In this document: one piece after another, positions 1-6,597 of the stretch
How the letters are laid out: each line of letters opens with the position of its first letter
How positions within the stretch are numbered: position 1 is the first letter of the stretch
Source: Methylococcaceae bacterium
GTDB taxonomy: Bacteria; Pseudomonadota; Gammaproteobacteria; Methylococcales; Methylomonadaceae
Length of the DNA stretch: 9,575 bases
Assembly: GCA_009925045.1 (NCBI GenBank)
Contig: RFQK01000042.1
Location: 1-9,575, forward strand
Reading direction: 5' to 3'
The notes under the pieces: model-generated
Told to the model about the DNA's origin: nothing
Database searches by the model: none
The model's input: the letters and a program-made list of their open reading frames with translations, nothing else
Program-made: the position numbers and the translations under genes

Positions 1-314
1 CCGAGGTCGCGGAGCTTAAAAATGGCCAAATCAGCACCTATCGCCTGCACCCGGAGCAATTTGGCATGCAGTGCAGCAGTCTGAGTGAGTTGGCGGTCGA
101 GGATGCTGAACAGAGTCTGGCGATTATTCAGCAGGTGTTTGCTAATCAAGCCGGTCCAGCGAGAGATATTGTGGCTTTAAATGCTGGCGCGGCTATCTAT
201 GCGGCTGATCTGGCCGTTGATATGCAACAAGGTGTGGACAAAGCTCTGGCGGTGATTGCCAGTGGCGAAGCCAAAGCCAAATTACAGGCTTTGGCGGGTT
301 TTGCGAAGCATTAA
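1..314 (+). CDS. trpD: Anthranilate phosphoribosyltransferase, C-terminal part (cut by window edge)
   Basis: TrpD transfers the phosphoribosyl group of PRPP to anthranilate, the second step of tryptophan synthesis, in the cytosol. Only about the last 103 residues are present; the frame is open from base 3 and the start lies outside the window. Recognised from the family's C-terminal pattern: an [16 protein letters not shown] segment, then [16 protein letters not shown], then the helix [15 protein letters not shown], a Gly-Glu-Ala-Lys turn and LQALAGF. The catalytic PRPP-binding glycine-rich part is not visible. The TAA stop (312-314) overlaps the stop of the convergent panD. No trpC follows on this strand, so any trpC partner is elsewhere or upstream. 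Confidence 0.93.
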   Translation, partial: EVAELKNGQISTYRLHPEQFGMQCSSLSELAVEDAEQSLAIIQQVFANQAGPARDIVALNAGAAIYAADLAVDMQQGVDKALAVIASGEAKAKLQALAGFAKH

Positions 315-691
315 GCGGGTTGTACCGGAATTGAATGGCTGGAATGGCTGATCTGGTTTTGGCCATCAAAATAAACCAGAGTAGGTTTGTAGTCTTTCAG
401 TTCTTCTTCGCTATAGCTGCCGTAGGCGCAGACAATAATGAGGTCGCCCGGGCAAGCCATGCGCGCAGCTGCGCCGTTGATTGAAAAAATTCCTGAGCCT
501 TCTTCCGCACGAATGGCATAAGTCGTAAAACGTAAGCCATTGTTAATGTTATAAATCTGGATTTGCTCATATTCACGAATTCCAGAAAAATCCAGAATGG
601 TGCCATCAATGGCGCACGATCCCTCATAATCCAGTTCAGAATGCGTTACACGCGCACGGTGTAACTTGGCTTTGAGCATGGTTGATTGCAT
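311..691 (-). CDS. panD: Aspartate 1-decarboxylase, pyruvoyl-dependent
   Basis: PanD decarboxylates L-aspartate to beta-alanine, which PanC joins to pantoate. It is made as a proenzyme that self-cleaves between Gly and Ser to form a pyruvoyl group. With the ATG at 691 the protein has 126 residues, the usual length. The cleavage site YEGSCAID then puts Gly24-Ser25 at the same numbers as in E. coli. Other family marks are KLHRARVTH (9-17, with the active-site Lys9), [10 protein letters not shown], the SINGAAAR loop and the [10 protein letters not shown] tail. A GTG three codons upstream is possible but would shift the numbering, and an ATG four codons downstream is also possible. No strong ribosome site is seen before any of them. 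panD is separated from panC by 101 bp and has its own promoter. Confidence 0.96.
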   Translation of the reverse strand: MQSTMLKAKLHRARVTHSELDYEGSCAIDGTILDFSGIREYEQIQIYNINNGLRFTTYAIRAEEGSGIFSINGAAARMACPGDLIIVCAYGSYSEEELKDYKPTLVYFDGQNQISHSSHSIPVQPA

Positions 692-715
692 GGTTAACAC
701 TATCTGTTAGCTAGG

Positions 716-756
716 AAGGGGATTATCCCTTAAATTGACACGGCTATCAAATTTAA
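716..756. repeat. Two inverted repeats across the panD promoter
   Basis: The first element, 730-756, has arms TTAAATTGA (730-738) and TCAAATTTAA (747-756), complementary with one bulged base around an 8-base centre. It covers the -35 box and spacer. The second, 716-731, has arms AAGGG and CCCTT around GATTAT and covers the -10 box. Together they could be an operator, or chance symmetry in AT-rich DNA. A third small hairpin lies at 771-782 (GCCT, GAAA loop, AGGC), just after panC, without a T-run. It is a poor terminator. Confidence 0.35.
722..750 (-). promoter_or_regulatory. Sigma70-type promoter of panD
   Basis: On the minus strand TTGATA (750-745) is followed by a 17-bp spacer and GATAAT (727-722). 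Each box matches the consensus at five of six bases. Transcription would begin near 715, giving a leader of about 24 nt before the panD ATG at 691. This suggests that panD can be transcribed apart from panC-panB-folK. It is a sequence match only. Confidence 0.6.
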
Positions 757-792
757 GCATGAGATCTGGCGCCTGAAAAGGCATACTAATGA

Positions 793-1632
793 CTAGCGTT
801 CAAAGCGAATATTATCAATTAAACGTGTGCTGCCCAGTCGTGCAGCGACTAGAAGGACCAGGTCGGTGTCTTCTGCGCTTGCCTCATGTAAATCCTGTTG
901 ACGGCACAAAGATAAGTAATCCACGACAAACCCTAACTGTTCAAGATGCTGGATGCGCTGCGTAAGCAGCAGGCTTGGGTTGGCATTCTCTAGCAGTGCC
1001 TCTCGAGTTTCGATCAGGGTTTGATAAAGAACCGGCGCTAAGGCTCTGTGTTCCTGGCTCAGATAGGTGTTGCGAGAGCTCATCGCCAATCCATCCGCTT
1101 CCCGAACTGTGGCAACGCTCACCACCTGAGTCGGAATATTCAAGTCATTCACCATGCGACGAATCACTGTCAACTGTTGGAAGTCTTTTTCCCCTAAATA
1201 CAGGATGTCGGGCTGGACCATGTTGAGCAGTTTGCAAACCACCAGTGCTACCCCATCAAAATGGCCGGGACGATGCAGACCGCATAATCGATTCGCGACT
1301 TCAGGCACACTCACTTGGGTTTGGCTGGTTTGCGGATAAAGGGTTTCGACTGTGGGTAAAAACAGCACATCAGTTGCGCATTCGCTCAAGCGCAGACTGT
1401 CTGCGCTCTCGGTGCGGGGGTAGCGAGCAAAATCTTCATGAGGACCAAATTGAGTCGGATTAACAAAAATACTGACGACTACCTTGTCGGCATTTTGTTT
1501 AGCCGTTTGGACCAAGTTTAGATGGCCGTCATGCAGATTGCCCATTGTCGGTACAAAAGCGATACGCTGGCCATTGTGACGCCATGCCTGGATTTGATGG
1601 CGTAAAGTTTCAATCGAGGTCAGGGTTTGCAT
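793..1632 (-). CDS. panC: Pantothenate synthetase (pantoate-beta-alanine ligase)
   Basis: PanC activates pantoate with ATP and condenses the adenylate with beta-alanine to give pantothenate. It is a cytosolic Rossmann-fold ligase related to class I tRNA synthetases. The 279 residues are full length. Visible marks: PTMGNLHDGH (28-37) with the HIGH-like HDGH nucleotide loop; SIFVNPTQF (54-62); RPGHFDGV (121-128); LGEKDFQQL (146-154), which contacts the substrates; and the KMSKS-like MSSRN (184-188). The ATG at 1632 lies one base from the panB stop, so its ribosome site is inside the panB end and translation is probably coupled. Its beta-alanine comes from PanD, the next gene. Confidence 0.97.
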   Translation of the reverse strand: MQTLTSIETLRHQIQAWRHNGQRIAFVPTMGNLHDGHLNLVQTAKQNADKVVVSIFVNPTQFGPHEDFARYPRTESADSLRLSECATDVLFLPTVETLYPQTSQTQVSVPEVANRLCGLHRPGHFDGVALVVCKLLNMVQPDILYLGEKDFQQLTVIRRMVNDLNIPTQVVSVATVREADGLAMSSRNTYLSQEHRALAPVLYQTLIETREALLENANPSLLLTQRIQHLEQLGFVVDYLSLCRQQDLHEASAEDTDLVLLVAARLGSTRLIDNIRFER

Positions 1633-1633
1633 A

Positions 1634-2443
1634 TTAATAACTGTGTTCGGCGCCTGGAAAAGTGCCCTGTTTAACCGCGTTTTGGTAAGCGAGAATAGCG
1701 TCTTGTATGCTATGACGGTCTTCCAGGAAGTTTTTACAAAAACGCGGCCGATGTCCGCTGTTGATGTTGAGCAGGTCGTAAATGACTAAGACCTGACCGT
1801 CACATTCAATCCCTGCACCGATACCAATGACGGGAATGTTGATGGCACGGCTGATTTTGCCGGCTAATTCAGCAGGTATGCATTCCAACACCAAGAGGCT
1901 GGCGCCAGCCTCCGCGATTGCCTGTGCATCGTCTAACAAGCGCTCTGCTTGTTGAGGGTCGCGTCCCTGGACTTTATAGCCGCCCAGTAAATTGACAGAC
2001 TGAGGCAGCAGGCCTAAATGGCCGCAAACCGGAATGCCGTTGCTTGTCAGGTGGGCAATGCTGGCGGTTTTATTGCCTTCCAGTTTCACCATGTCGACTC
2101 CGCCGTCTTGAATCAAGCGTGCGGCATTGTGAAGCGCCTGATCGGGCGTCGCATAGCTGGCAAAAGGCAAGTCGCCAATCAAGAGTGCGCGCTGCCTGGC
2201 TTTGCTGACACAGCGACAATGGTAAATCATTGCCTCGACACTGACTGGCAGGGTATTGTCATGACCTTGAATGACCATGCCCAAGGAGTCGCCTATCAAA
2301 ATGACTTCTATGCCGGATTGTTCCAGCAAGGCTGTAAAACTCGCGTCATAGGCGGTTAAACAGGTAATTTTTTCACCTGTTTGTTTCATGTTCAGCAGAT
2401 CACTAAGAGTGAGTCTGGATTGACGATCAGCATACGGTGTCAT
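1634..2443 (-). CDS. panB: 3-methyl-2-oxobutanoate hydroxymethyltransferase
   Basis: PanB transfers a hydroxymethyl group from 5,10-methylenetetrahydrofolate to alpha-ketoisovalerate, giving ketopantoate. The 269 residues form a complete TIM barrel. The Mg-binding acids are present: Asp52 in IGDSLGMV, Asp91 in IGDLPF and Glu122 in KLEG. The catalytic Glu187 lies in LECIPAELA. GHLGLLPQS (141-149) and IGIGAG (206-211) are further family marks. The ATG at 2443 overlaps the folK stop as ATGA, and GGAG lies 9 bases upstream inside folK, so the two are probably co-translated. The reductase for the next step (PanE or IlvC) is not in the window. Confidence 0.97.
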   Translation of the reverse strand: MTPYADRQSRLTLSDLLNMKQTGEKITCLTAYDASFTALLEQSGIEVILIGDSLGMVIQGHDNTLPVSVEAMIYHCRCVSKARQRALLIGDLPFASYATPDQALHNAARLIQDGGVDMVKLEGNKTASIAHLTSNGIPVCGHLGLLPQSVNLLGGYKVQGRDPQQAERLLDDAQAIAEAGASLLVLECIPAELAGKISRAINIPVIGIGAGIECDGQVLVIYDLLNINSGHRPRFCKNFLEDRHSIQDAILAYQNAVKQGTFPGAEHSY

Positions 2444-2943
2444 GAATCAATTTTCTCCAGCCCGTCTTGGGGGCAGCTGGCTAGCAGATTGCGCAGTGAA
2501 TCCAGGCCTGGAATATGCAGGTCTGCGGGGGCAATCTCCTGAAGCGGATAGAGCACAAAGCCCCTGAACGGAATTTCCGGATGAGGAATGCGCAAGCGTT
2601 GAGTCTGTATTTGCTGGTCATCATACAACAAGATATCCAGATCAAGAGTCCTGGGTCCCCAATGCTGAGTACGGACGCGGCCATGCTGGTTTTCAATGGT
2701 GTGAAGAGCATCTAGAAGTGCTTCAGCACTGAGTTTGGTGCCGATTCTGATCGCAGCATTGACATAATCCGGCTGGTCTTGTGGGCCTACAGGTCTGCTG
2801 CGATAAAAAGCCGATACAGCCAAGAGTTGTATCCCTTCCACCGCGGCGAGCGCGAGGCAAGCACTTTTCAGGGTTGCAATAGAGTCTCCCAAATTGCTCC
2901 CCAGGCCTAAATAGGCCTCGACGGCAGTTTCCTGAAGCTTCAT
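2440..2943 (-). CDS. folK: 6-hydroxymethyl-7,8-dihydropterin pyrophosphokinase (HPPK)
   Basis: FolK transfers pyrophosphate from ATP to hydroxymethyl-dihydropterin, the step before dihydropteroate synthase in folate synthesis. The 167 residues match the family length. Family marks: the opening strand GLGSNLGD (13-20); YRSRPVGPQDQPDYVNAA (47-64), the substrate loop; and the HPPK signature WGPRTLDLDILL (95-106), with Asp101 and Asp103 as the expected Mg ligands. It is followed by HPEIPFRGFVLYPL. The start overlaps the pcnB stop by four bases (ATGA) and the end overlaps panB in the same way. The pcnB-folK pairing is known from enterics. Because pcnB is broken here, the coupling that normally brings ribosomes to folK may be weakened. 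Confidence 0.97.
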   Translation of the reverse strand: MKLQETAVEAYLGLGSNLGDSIATLKSACLALAAVEGIQLLAVSAFYRSRPVGPQDQPDYVNAAIRIGTKLSAEALLDALHTIENQHGRVRTQHWGPRTLDLDILLYDDQQIQTQRLRIPHPEIPFRGFVLYPLQEIAPADLHIPGLDSLRNLLASCPQDGLEKIDS

Positions 2944-4050
2944 TCGACTACTTTTTGTTTGCTGCGTGAACGAAAACGATTGGAATTGCGTCTGGGTTTC
3001 TCGCTTTTGTTGCCTTTAGGCGGCGCAGTCATTTGTCGGCGAGTCACTTCGTCAGCTTCTTGAAAATCAGCCCACCATTTAACCAGTTGAGGATCTGCGC
3101 CACCAGATTCGGCGCGTAACTGCAGAAAATCAAAGGCGGCCCGGAATTTGGGTTGTTCTAATAAACGATAAGGTCTCACGCCTATGGTCCGGCTAAATTT
3201 GCTCTGTAAGAACCAGACATCGCGCATGGATTGGGTAATATAATAAAATGCCGAACAGACCGTAGTGACGCAGGAGTTCAAAGGTTTGCAGGCCATAACC
3301 TGCCAGAAAAAGCTTGAGCACTTCATCGTATAAGCGAGCAGCGGGAATGCTTTTTAACAGGCCATTTAATTCGTATATTGGCTTTTCAGAATCAGGGTGC
3401 AGGGTAAAGCTGAGTTTGGCGGCGAAACGCACCGCACGCAACATGCGGACAGGGTCTTCGCGATAGCGCACGCTAGGGTCACCAATGAGTCGTAATACGC
3501 TGTCGGTATGATCTTGCATACCCCCCGTATAGTCCACCACCGAAAAATCGCGAATGTTGTAATACAAGGCATTGACCGTAAAGTCACGTCGCCAGACATC
3601 TTCTTCCAGAGTGCCGAAGACGTTGTCGCGCAACAAACGACCGTCTTCATGAACTAATTGTTGTTCCGAGTTTTCAGCTTCTGAACCCCTGAAAGTGGCG
3701 ACTTCGATAATGTCTTTGCCGAAAAAAACATGCGCCAGTCGAAAGCGACGTCCGATGATGCGGCAATTACGAAAAATCTGTTTAACCTGTTCCGGACTGG
3801 CATTGGTGGCAATATCAAAGTCTTTGGGTTCTCTACCCAGTAACAGGTCGCGGACACAGCCGCCTACCAGATAGGCTTCGAATCCGGCTTTTTTAAGACG
3901 CACCAAAACCTTCAGGGCATTTTCACTGATTTGCGAGCGAGAAATGCTGTGTTCGGGGCGTGGGTAAATCTTAAGGCTACCGCTGGCGACAGAGGCTTGC
4001 GCGCCTTTTTCTGTCGGTGGCGTAAAGATTTTTTTGAAGAACTTTAAAAT
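2940..4050 (-). pseudogene. pcnB: Poly(A) polymerase I, broken by internal deletion and frameshift
   Basis: PcnB adds 3' poly(A) tails that speed RNA decay. From the proposed ATT start (4050) the first about 267 residues look native. They include [12 protein letters not shown] (61-72), Asp77 and Asp79 of DFD, the PAP-specific [15 protein letters not shown] (94-108), the third acid in [11 protein letters not shown] (Asp156), and the neck [18 protein letters not shown] (197-214). The frame stays native to HYGLFG (3250), then runs into a foreign tail and stops at 3193 (285 residues). A different frame picks up at about 3246 with [14 protein letters not shown]. It continues through RPYRLLEQPKFRAAFDFLQLRAE and QLVKWWADF to a basic tail ending at 2940. 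By comparison with E. coli PAP I, about 90-100 residues of the body domain are missing at the join. The frame change alone rules out one full protein. Mutation and assembly error are both possible. Confidence 0.88.
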
Positions 4051-4062
4051 GACACTATCCTT
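4048..4062 (-). promoter_or_regulatory. Ribosome site and ATT start codon of pcnB
   Basis: On the minus strand AAGGA (4062-4058) is followed by seven bases and then ATT (4050-4048). The frame gives a basic N-terminus, [11 protein letters not shown]. It continues without interruption into [21 protein letters not shown], the expected PAP I opening. Between the upstream in-frame TAG and residue 48 no ATG, GTG or TTG occurs in this frame. The first such codon (TTG at 3906) would cut off the conserved RPEHSISR segment. E. coli pcnB is a known case of AUU initiation. Confidence 0.7.
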
Positions 4063-4116
4063 AATTTTGTGCGGTTTTTCTTGAGCGCCCTAAGGCAAAG
4101 CCCTGTTTTGTTCCAT

Positions 4117-4146
4117 ATCATAACATTATGCTGGAAGCCAGCTCAA
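4117..4146 (-). promoter_or_regulatory. Probable promoter of the pcnB-folK-panBC transcript
   Basis: On the minus strand TTGAGC (4146-4141) and TATGAT (4122-4117) are separated by 18 bp. The -10 box matches the consensus at five of six bases and the -35 at four. Transcription would start near 4110, about 60 nt before the ATT codon of pcnB. Confidence 0.45.
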
Positions 4147-4158
4147 TTAAGCCTTTCT

Positions 4159-4186
4159 TTCACAATTTTCAGGCTTATAGTAGAAT
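4159..4186 (+). promoter_or_regulatory. Probable rightward promoter for the membrane-protein group
   Basis: TTCACA (4159-4164) and TAGAAT (4181-4186) are 16 bp apart and each matches the sigma70 consensus at five of six bases. The -10 lies in the perfect 10-bp palindrome TAGAATTCTA (4181-4190). That palindrome is flanked by AGGCTT at 4171 and 4193, with the inverted copy AAGCCT at 4149. The leader before the ATG at 4289 would be about 95 nt. The gap 4051-4288 holds this and the opposing pcnB promoter and no gene that I can support. Confidence 0.45.
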
Positions 4187-4288
4187 TCTAATAGGCTTGA
4201 TCGCAATGAGCCATAACAATACCAAGCACCCAATCTCTCGACAGTGTTCGATGAATAGGGGCGAATCATTAAAATGCCTGGGGGAAAA

Positions 4289-4471
4289 ATGTTAAAAAAA
4301 TTATTAGCCGGTCTGATTGATCGTCCGTTGTTCACTAGCTTATTCATCGCCGATTTTTTTGTTTTAGTGTTTCACAGACCTCCTTTCCTGTTCTCCATAC
4401 TGATGCTCGGTGCCTTAGTAGCCGGTAGCCTGTATTTGGGGCAAAAGTTGGCTTTATTCGAAGAAAAATAA
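4289..4471 (+). CDS. Small membrane protein, unknown function
   Basis: A 60-residue protein I do not recognise. It opens with a short basic amphipathic stretch (MLKKLLAGLIDRP). A hydrophobic segment follows at about 14-30 (LFTSLFIADFFVLVF), then a short polar-proline turn (HRPP) and a second hydrophobic segment at about 35-54. It ends LALFEEK. That pattern fits a two-pass inner-membrane protein. The start at 4289 is preferred because GGGGGA ends just before it. An ATG 15 bases upstream (4274) has its nearest AGGGG too far away. The gene for an RDD-family membrane protein follows in the same direction, and its longest reading begins directly after this stop codon. The two are probably co-transcribed. 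Confidence 0.6.
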   Translation: MLKKLLAGLIDRPLFTSLFIADFFVLVFHRPPFLFSILMLGALVAGSLYLGQKLALFEEK

Positions 4472-4531
4472 TTGCCAAATCGCGTTGCCTTAAAACAATC
4501 CCGTTTCAATCCTAAGCCCGGAGTTGCCAAT

Positions 4532-4963
4532 GTGAAGGCGCCGGGTTTTTTGCGTCGGCTTGGCGCTCAAATCTATGACGCCTTGCTGCTACTGGCTGTT
4601 TGGTTTCTGGCCACGGCCATCGCTTTGCCTTTCAATCAAGGCCAGGCTTTTACCTCTTCACAATGGTTGTATCCGCTCTACCTGCTGGCAGTCAGTTTGA
4701 TTTTTTATGCCTGGTTCTGGACCCATGGTGGTCAAACACTGGGAATGCGGGCCTGGAAAATAAAAGTCTTAAATTCTCAACTGGAGGCGATTAGCGGGCA
4801 GCAAGCGGTGACTCGATTTTTTACGGCCGGATTGTCTTGGCTGTGCTTAGGTCTGGGGTTTATCTGGGTGGTGATTGATCGTCAGGGTTTAGCTTGGCAT
4901 GATAAATTGTCGAATACCCGCTTGGTGCAGTTAGCGATTGAAAAGCCCGGTAATCGCGAATGA
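4532..4963 (+). CDS. RDD family membrane protein
   Basis: RDD proteins are small inner-membrane proteins named for conserved Arg-Asp-Asp; some are linked to ion or solute exchange, but most have no proven role. Visible marks from the GTG start: RRLGAQIYD (8-16) with the first Arg and Asp; a membrane segment at about 16-35; another at about 46-63; then WTHGGQTLGMRAWKIKV, the loop typical of the family. A third segment at about 97-117 is followed by WHDKLSNTRLV carrying the second Asp. The GTG at 4532 has GGAG eight bases upstream and gives 143 residues. A TTG at 4472, directly after the upstream stop, would give 163 and cannot be excluded. RDD genes often lie near lptF and pepA, as here. Confidence 0.85.
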   Translation: MKAPGFLRRLGAQIYDALLLLAVWFLATAIALPFNQGQAFTSSQWLYPLYLLAVSLIFYAWFWTHGGQTLGMRAWKIKVLNSQLEAISGQQAVTRFFTAGLSWLCLGLGFIWVVIDRQGLAWHDKLSNTRLVQLAIEKPGNRE

Positions 4964-4972
4964 TTATGTTAT

Positions 4973-4998
4973 AGTCGGAAGGGGTAATTTAGCCGACT
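4973..4998. repeat. Inverted repeat before the exported-protein gene
   Basis: AGTCGG (4973-4978) and CCGACT (4993-4998) are perfect complements around a 14-base loop. They lie between the RDD gene and the ribosome site GGAG (5007-5010) of the next gene. No T-run follows, so this is not a standard terminator. It could be an operator or a leader hairpin, and six-base arms may arise by chance. Confidence 0.3.
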
Positions 4999-5016
4999 TA
5001 TGTTTTGGAGAGCCAC

Positions 5017-5406
5017 ATGAAAACAATAACAACAACACTCGTTTCTATGCTTTTAGTTTTAATGACATCAGGCGCTCAGGCAGATGTCACGCTGGCGGAC
5101 AATTCAAAAATTCTGGGCAAATGGAAGGTTAATGCCGAAGCCCTGGGTATTGATAAGCAGAAAAAAATCTTGAATGTCCGTTGGGAGTTTTTGCCAAACG
5201 GTGTTTTAAAAACGGTTGGTGAAGATACCTTGGGCCGTACCAGTGAAATGGATATCGATGTTAAATACAGCGTCGAAAGCGGTGTTATCAAGAAACAAGT
5301 TTCACCCGGTCGTGAAAAATACGAAGATTGTGCGGTTGTTGAATTGGAAGGCAGTTCAATGATCTTGAAATGCAAAGGTCTTTATTTGTTCATGACCCGT
5401 AAGTAA
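5017..5406 (+). CDS. Small exported protein, unknown function
   Basis: A 129-residue protein I cannot assign to a named family. The first 22 residues form a clear signal peptide: Lys2, a hydrophobic core (LVSMLLVLMT) and the cleavage site AQA before DVTLAD. The mature part of about 107 residues begins ILGKWKVNAEALG. It has alternating strand-like segments (NVRWEFLPNGVLKTVG, MDIDVKYSVESGVI, SSMILKCKGLYLFM), a pattern like a small lipocalin-type beta barrel; that comparison is inference. Two cysteines (105 and 119) could form a disulfide in the periplasm. The ATG at 5017 has GGAG six bases upstream, better than the upstream ATG at 5005. It is the last gene of the rightward group and ends at the hairpin at 5416. 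Confidence 0.8.
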   Translation: MKTITTTLVSMLLVLMTSGAQADVTLADNSKILGKWKVNAEALGIDKQKKILNVRWEFLPNGVLKTVGEDTLGRTSEMDIDVKYSVESGVIKKQVSPGREKYEDCAVVELEGSSMILKCKGLYLFMTRK

Positions 5407-5415
5407 ACGCCTCAG

Positions 5416-5452
5416 GCAGACACTTGCTAAGCGAGTGTCTGCTATTGGTTTT
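5416..5452. terminator. Hairpin between convergent genes, probably two-way terminator
   Basis: GCAGACACTTGC (5416-5427) pairs with GCGAGTGTCTGC (5431-5442) over 12 positions with one T-G wobble, around a three-base TAA loop. It is the strongest hairpin I see in the window. On the plus strand a moderately T-rich tail follows (TATTGGTTTT, 5443-5452). The minus-strand tail is not T-rich. The last stem base is also the final base of the lptF stop codon. Confidence 0.75.
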
Positions 5453-6575
5453 CCCGCCATTGCGGCATCAAGCCACGGCTTCCGTAACAACGGACAGACA
5501 ATAGCCATATCAAACCTAGCAAAAGCAGGTTGATCCATAAAAATCCCACTGTAAACGAGATTTTTCCTGACTCCACCCAGTTGTGATTGATCTTTTGCAA
5601 ATTCGAATAAATGAAATAGATGCCAAAGGCAAGCAACATATTGCCGTATACCCCGCCTCTTGGAGAAATTTTAGAAAGAGGTATGGCGAGAATTCCAAGC
5701 AGTATCAAGCTAATGGGGTTACTGAGTCTTTCTTGTAGTTCCGAAGCCAGCCAATGGTTGTCTAAAGCATTTAAAAGTTCGTCTAATGGCATGTCTTTCG
5801 CCTTTGGGTTTGATAGGCTGACACTGCGGTTAATCAGTACTGAGTATTCGCGGTATTTTTCTATCGTGAACTTTTTTTCACCGGGTATGCCTTGAATGCG
5901 TTCGCCGTTTTCTAACACCAAGTAGCTACCGTCATCACGGTTTTCGATATGGCCTAGTTCAGCATTGGCGATACCGGTGCGGGCACCTTGTTTGTTTTGG
6001 ATGAATACATTGCGAAGCTTGCCGCTGGCATCCAGGCTTTCGGCATAAAAGATCAGTTCCCCATCATGGTATTCACTAAAACGGCCAGGCGTGATGCTGC
6101 GCACATCTGCGGTTTGCTCATCATTGTGCATCATTTTACGGCTTTGCTCTTCTGCCCAAGGTGCTACATAAAGCGATAGCCAGGCTGAACAGATGCTGAG
6201 TGGTATCAGTATGAATAATAAGGCTTTAAGCAGGGTGGAAAATCCGCCACCCGCTGAAGCAATAGCGGCAATCTCTTGATCGCGGTACAGACGACCCATG
6301 ACCATCAAAACTGCCATAAAACAGGCCACTGGAAAAAAGCTGGCGGTGACAATAATCATTTTAAAGGCCAGCAAGCTGATCACAGTCTCATTGGCAATAT
6401 TGCCTTCAATCGCCTGGGACAGGACACGAATAAACTTTTGGCTGACGATAATCGTTACCAGAACGACTAAAATAGCTAAAAAGCTTAGCAATAAGTCTTT
6501 TCCTATCATCCTGTCCAAAACTGACCATAGTCTGAAATGGCGACCATTACTGGGAAATTGGTCTGTTTTGCTCAA
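5442..6575 (-). CDS. lptF: LPS export ABC transporter permease LptF (YjgP/YjgQ family)
   Basis: LptF pairs with LptG and the ATPase LptB2 to pull lipopolysaccharide from the inner membrane and pass it to LptC and LptA. The 377 residues are near the usual length. Membrane segments lie at about 27-47, 70-95 and 116-137, then a periplasmic beta-rich domain (about 150-250), then segments at 286-303, 309-327 and 339-361. [12 protein letters not shown] (94-105) is the coupling-helix region, and [14 protein letters not shown] (304-317) is typical of LptF. The TTG start at 6575 is supported by AGGAG seven bases upstream; an internal ATG at 6509 (residue 23) aligns with where many homologues begin. 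The divergence from pepA supports LptF. No lptG follows; the gene ends at a terminator. Confidence 0.9.
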   Translation of the reverse strand: MSKTDQFPSNGRHFRLWSVLDRMIGKDLLLSFLAILVVLVTIIVSQKFIRVLSQAIEGNIANETVISLLAFKMIIVTASFFPVACFMAVLMVMGRLYRDQEIAAIASAGGGFSTLLKALLFILIPLSICSAWLSLYVAPWAEEQSRKMMHNDEQTADVRSITPGRFSEYHDGELIFYAESLDASGKLRNVFIQNKQGARTGIANAELGHIENRDDGSYLVLENGERIQGIPGEKKFTIEKYREYSVLINRSVSLSNPKAKDMPLDELLNALDNHWLASELQERLSNPISLILLGILAIPLSKISPRGGVYGNMLLAFGIYFIYSNLQKINHNWVESGKISFTVGFLWINLLLLGLIWLLSVRCYGSRGLMPQWRENQ

Positions 6576-6597
6576 CTACCTGCTCCTGTACTTCATG

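Noticed and set aside
771..782. Intrinsic terminator after panC (GCCT, GAAA, AGGC)
   Set aside because: The stem has only four base pairs and no T-run on either strand.
1648..1664. Repeat of GGCGCCTG-AAAAG near the end of panB and after panC
   Set aside because: The copies at about 1649 and 769 share only a short imperfect stretch, and one is in coding sequence; chance is sufficient.
2018..2359. Open frame of 113 residues on the plus strand
   Set aside because: It lies fully antisense to panB, whose family match is complete, and has no recognisable domain.
3193..3326. Programmed frameshift joining the two parts of pcnB
   Set aside because: A frameshift would not restore the roughly 90-100 residues missing between HYGLFG and TQSMRD, so a deletion or assembly error explains the data better.
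2940..4050. CCA-adding enzyme instead of poly(A) polymerase
   Set aside because: The segment [15 protein letters not shown], the basic C-terminal tail and the neighbouring folK all point to PcnB.
4147..4347. Open frame of 66 residues on the minus strand
   Set aside because: It runs through both proposed promoters and into the start of the plus-strand membrane gene; no family pattern and no good ribosome site.
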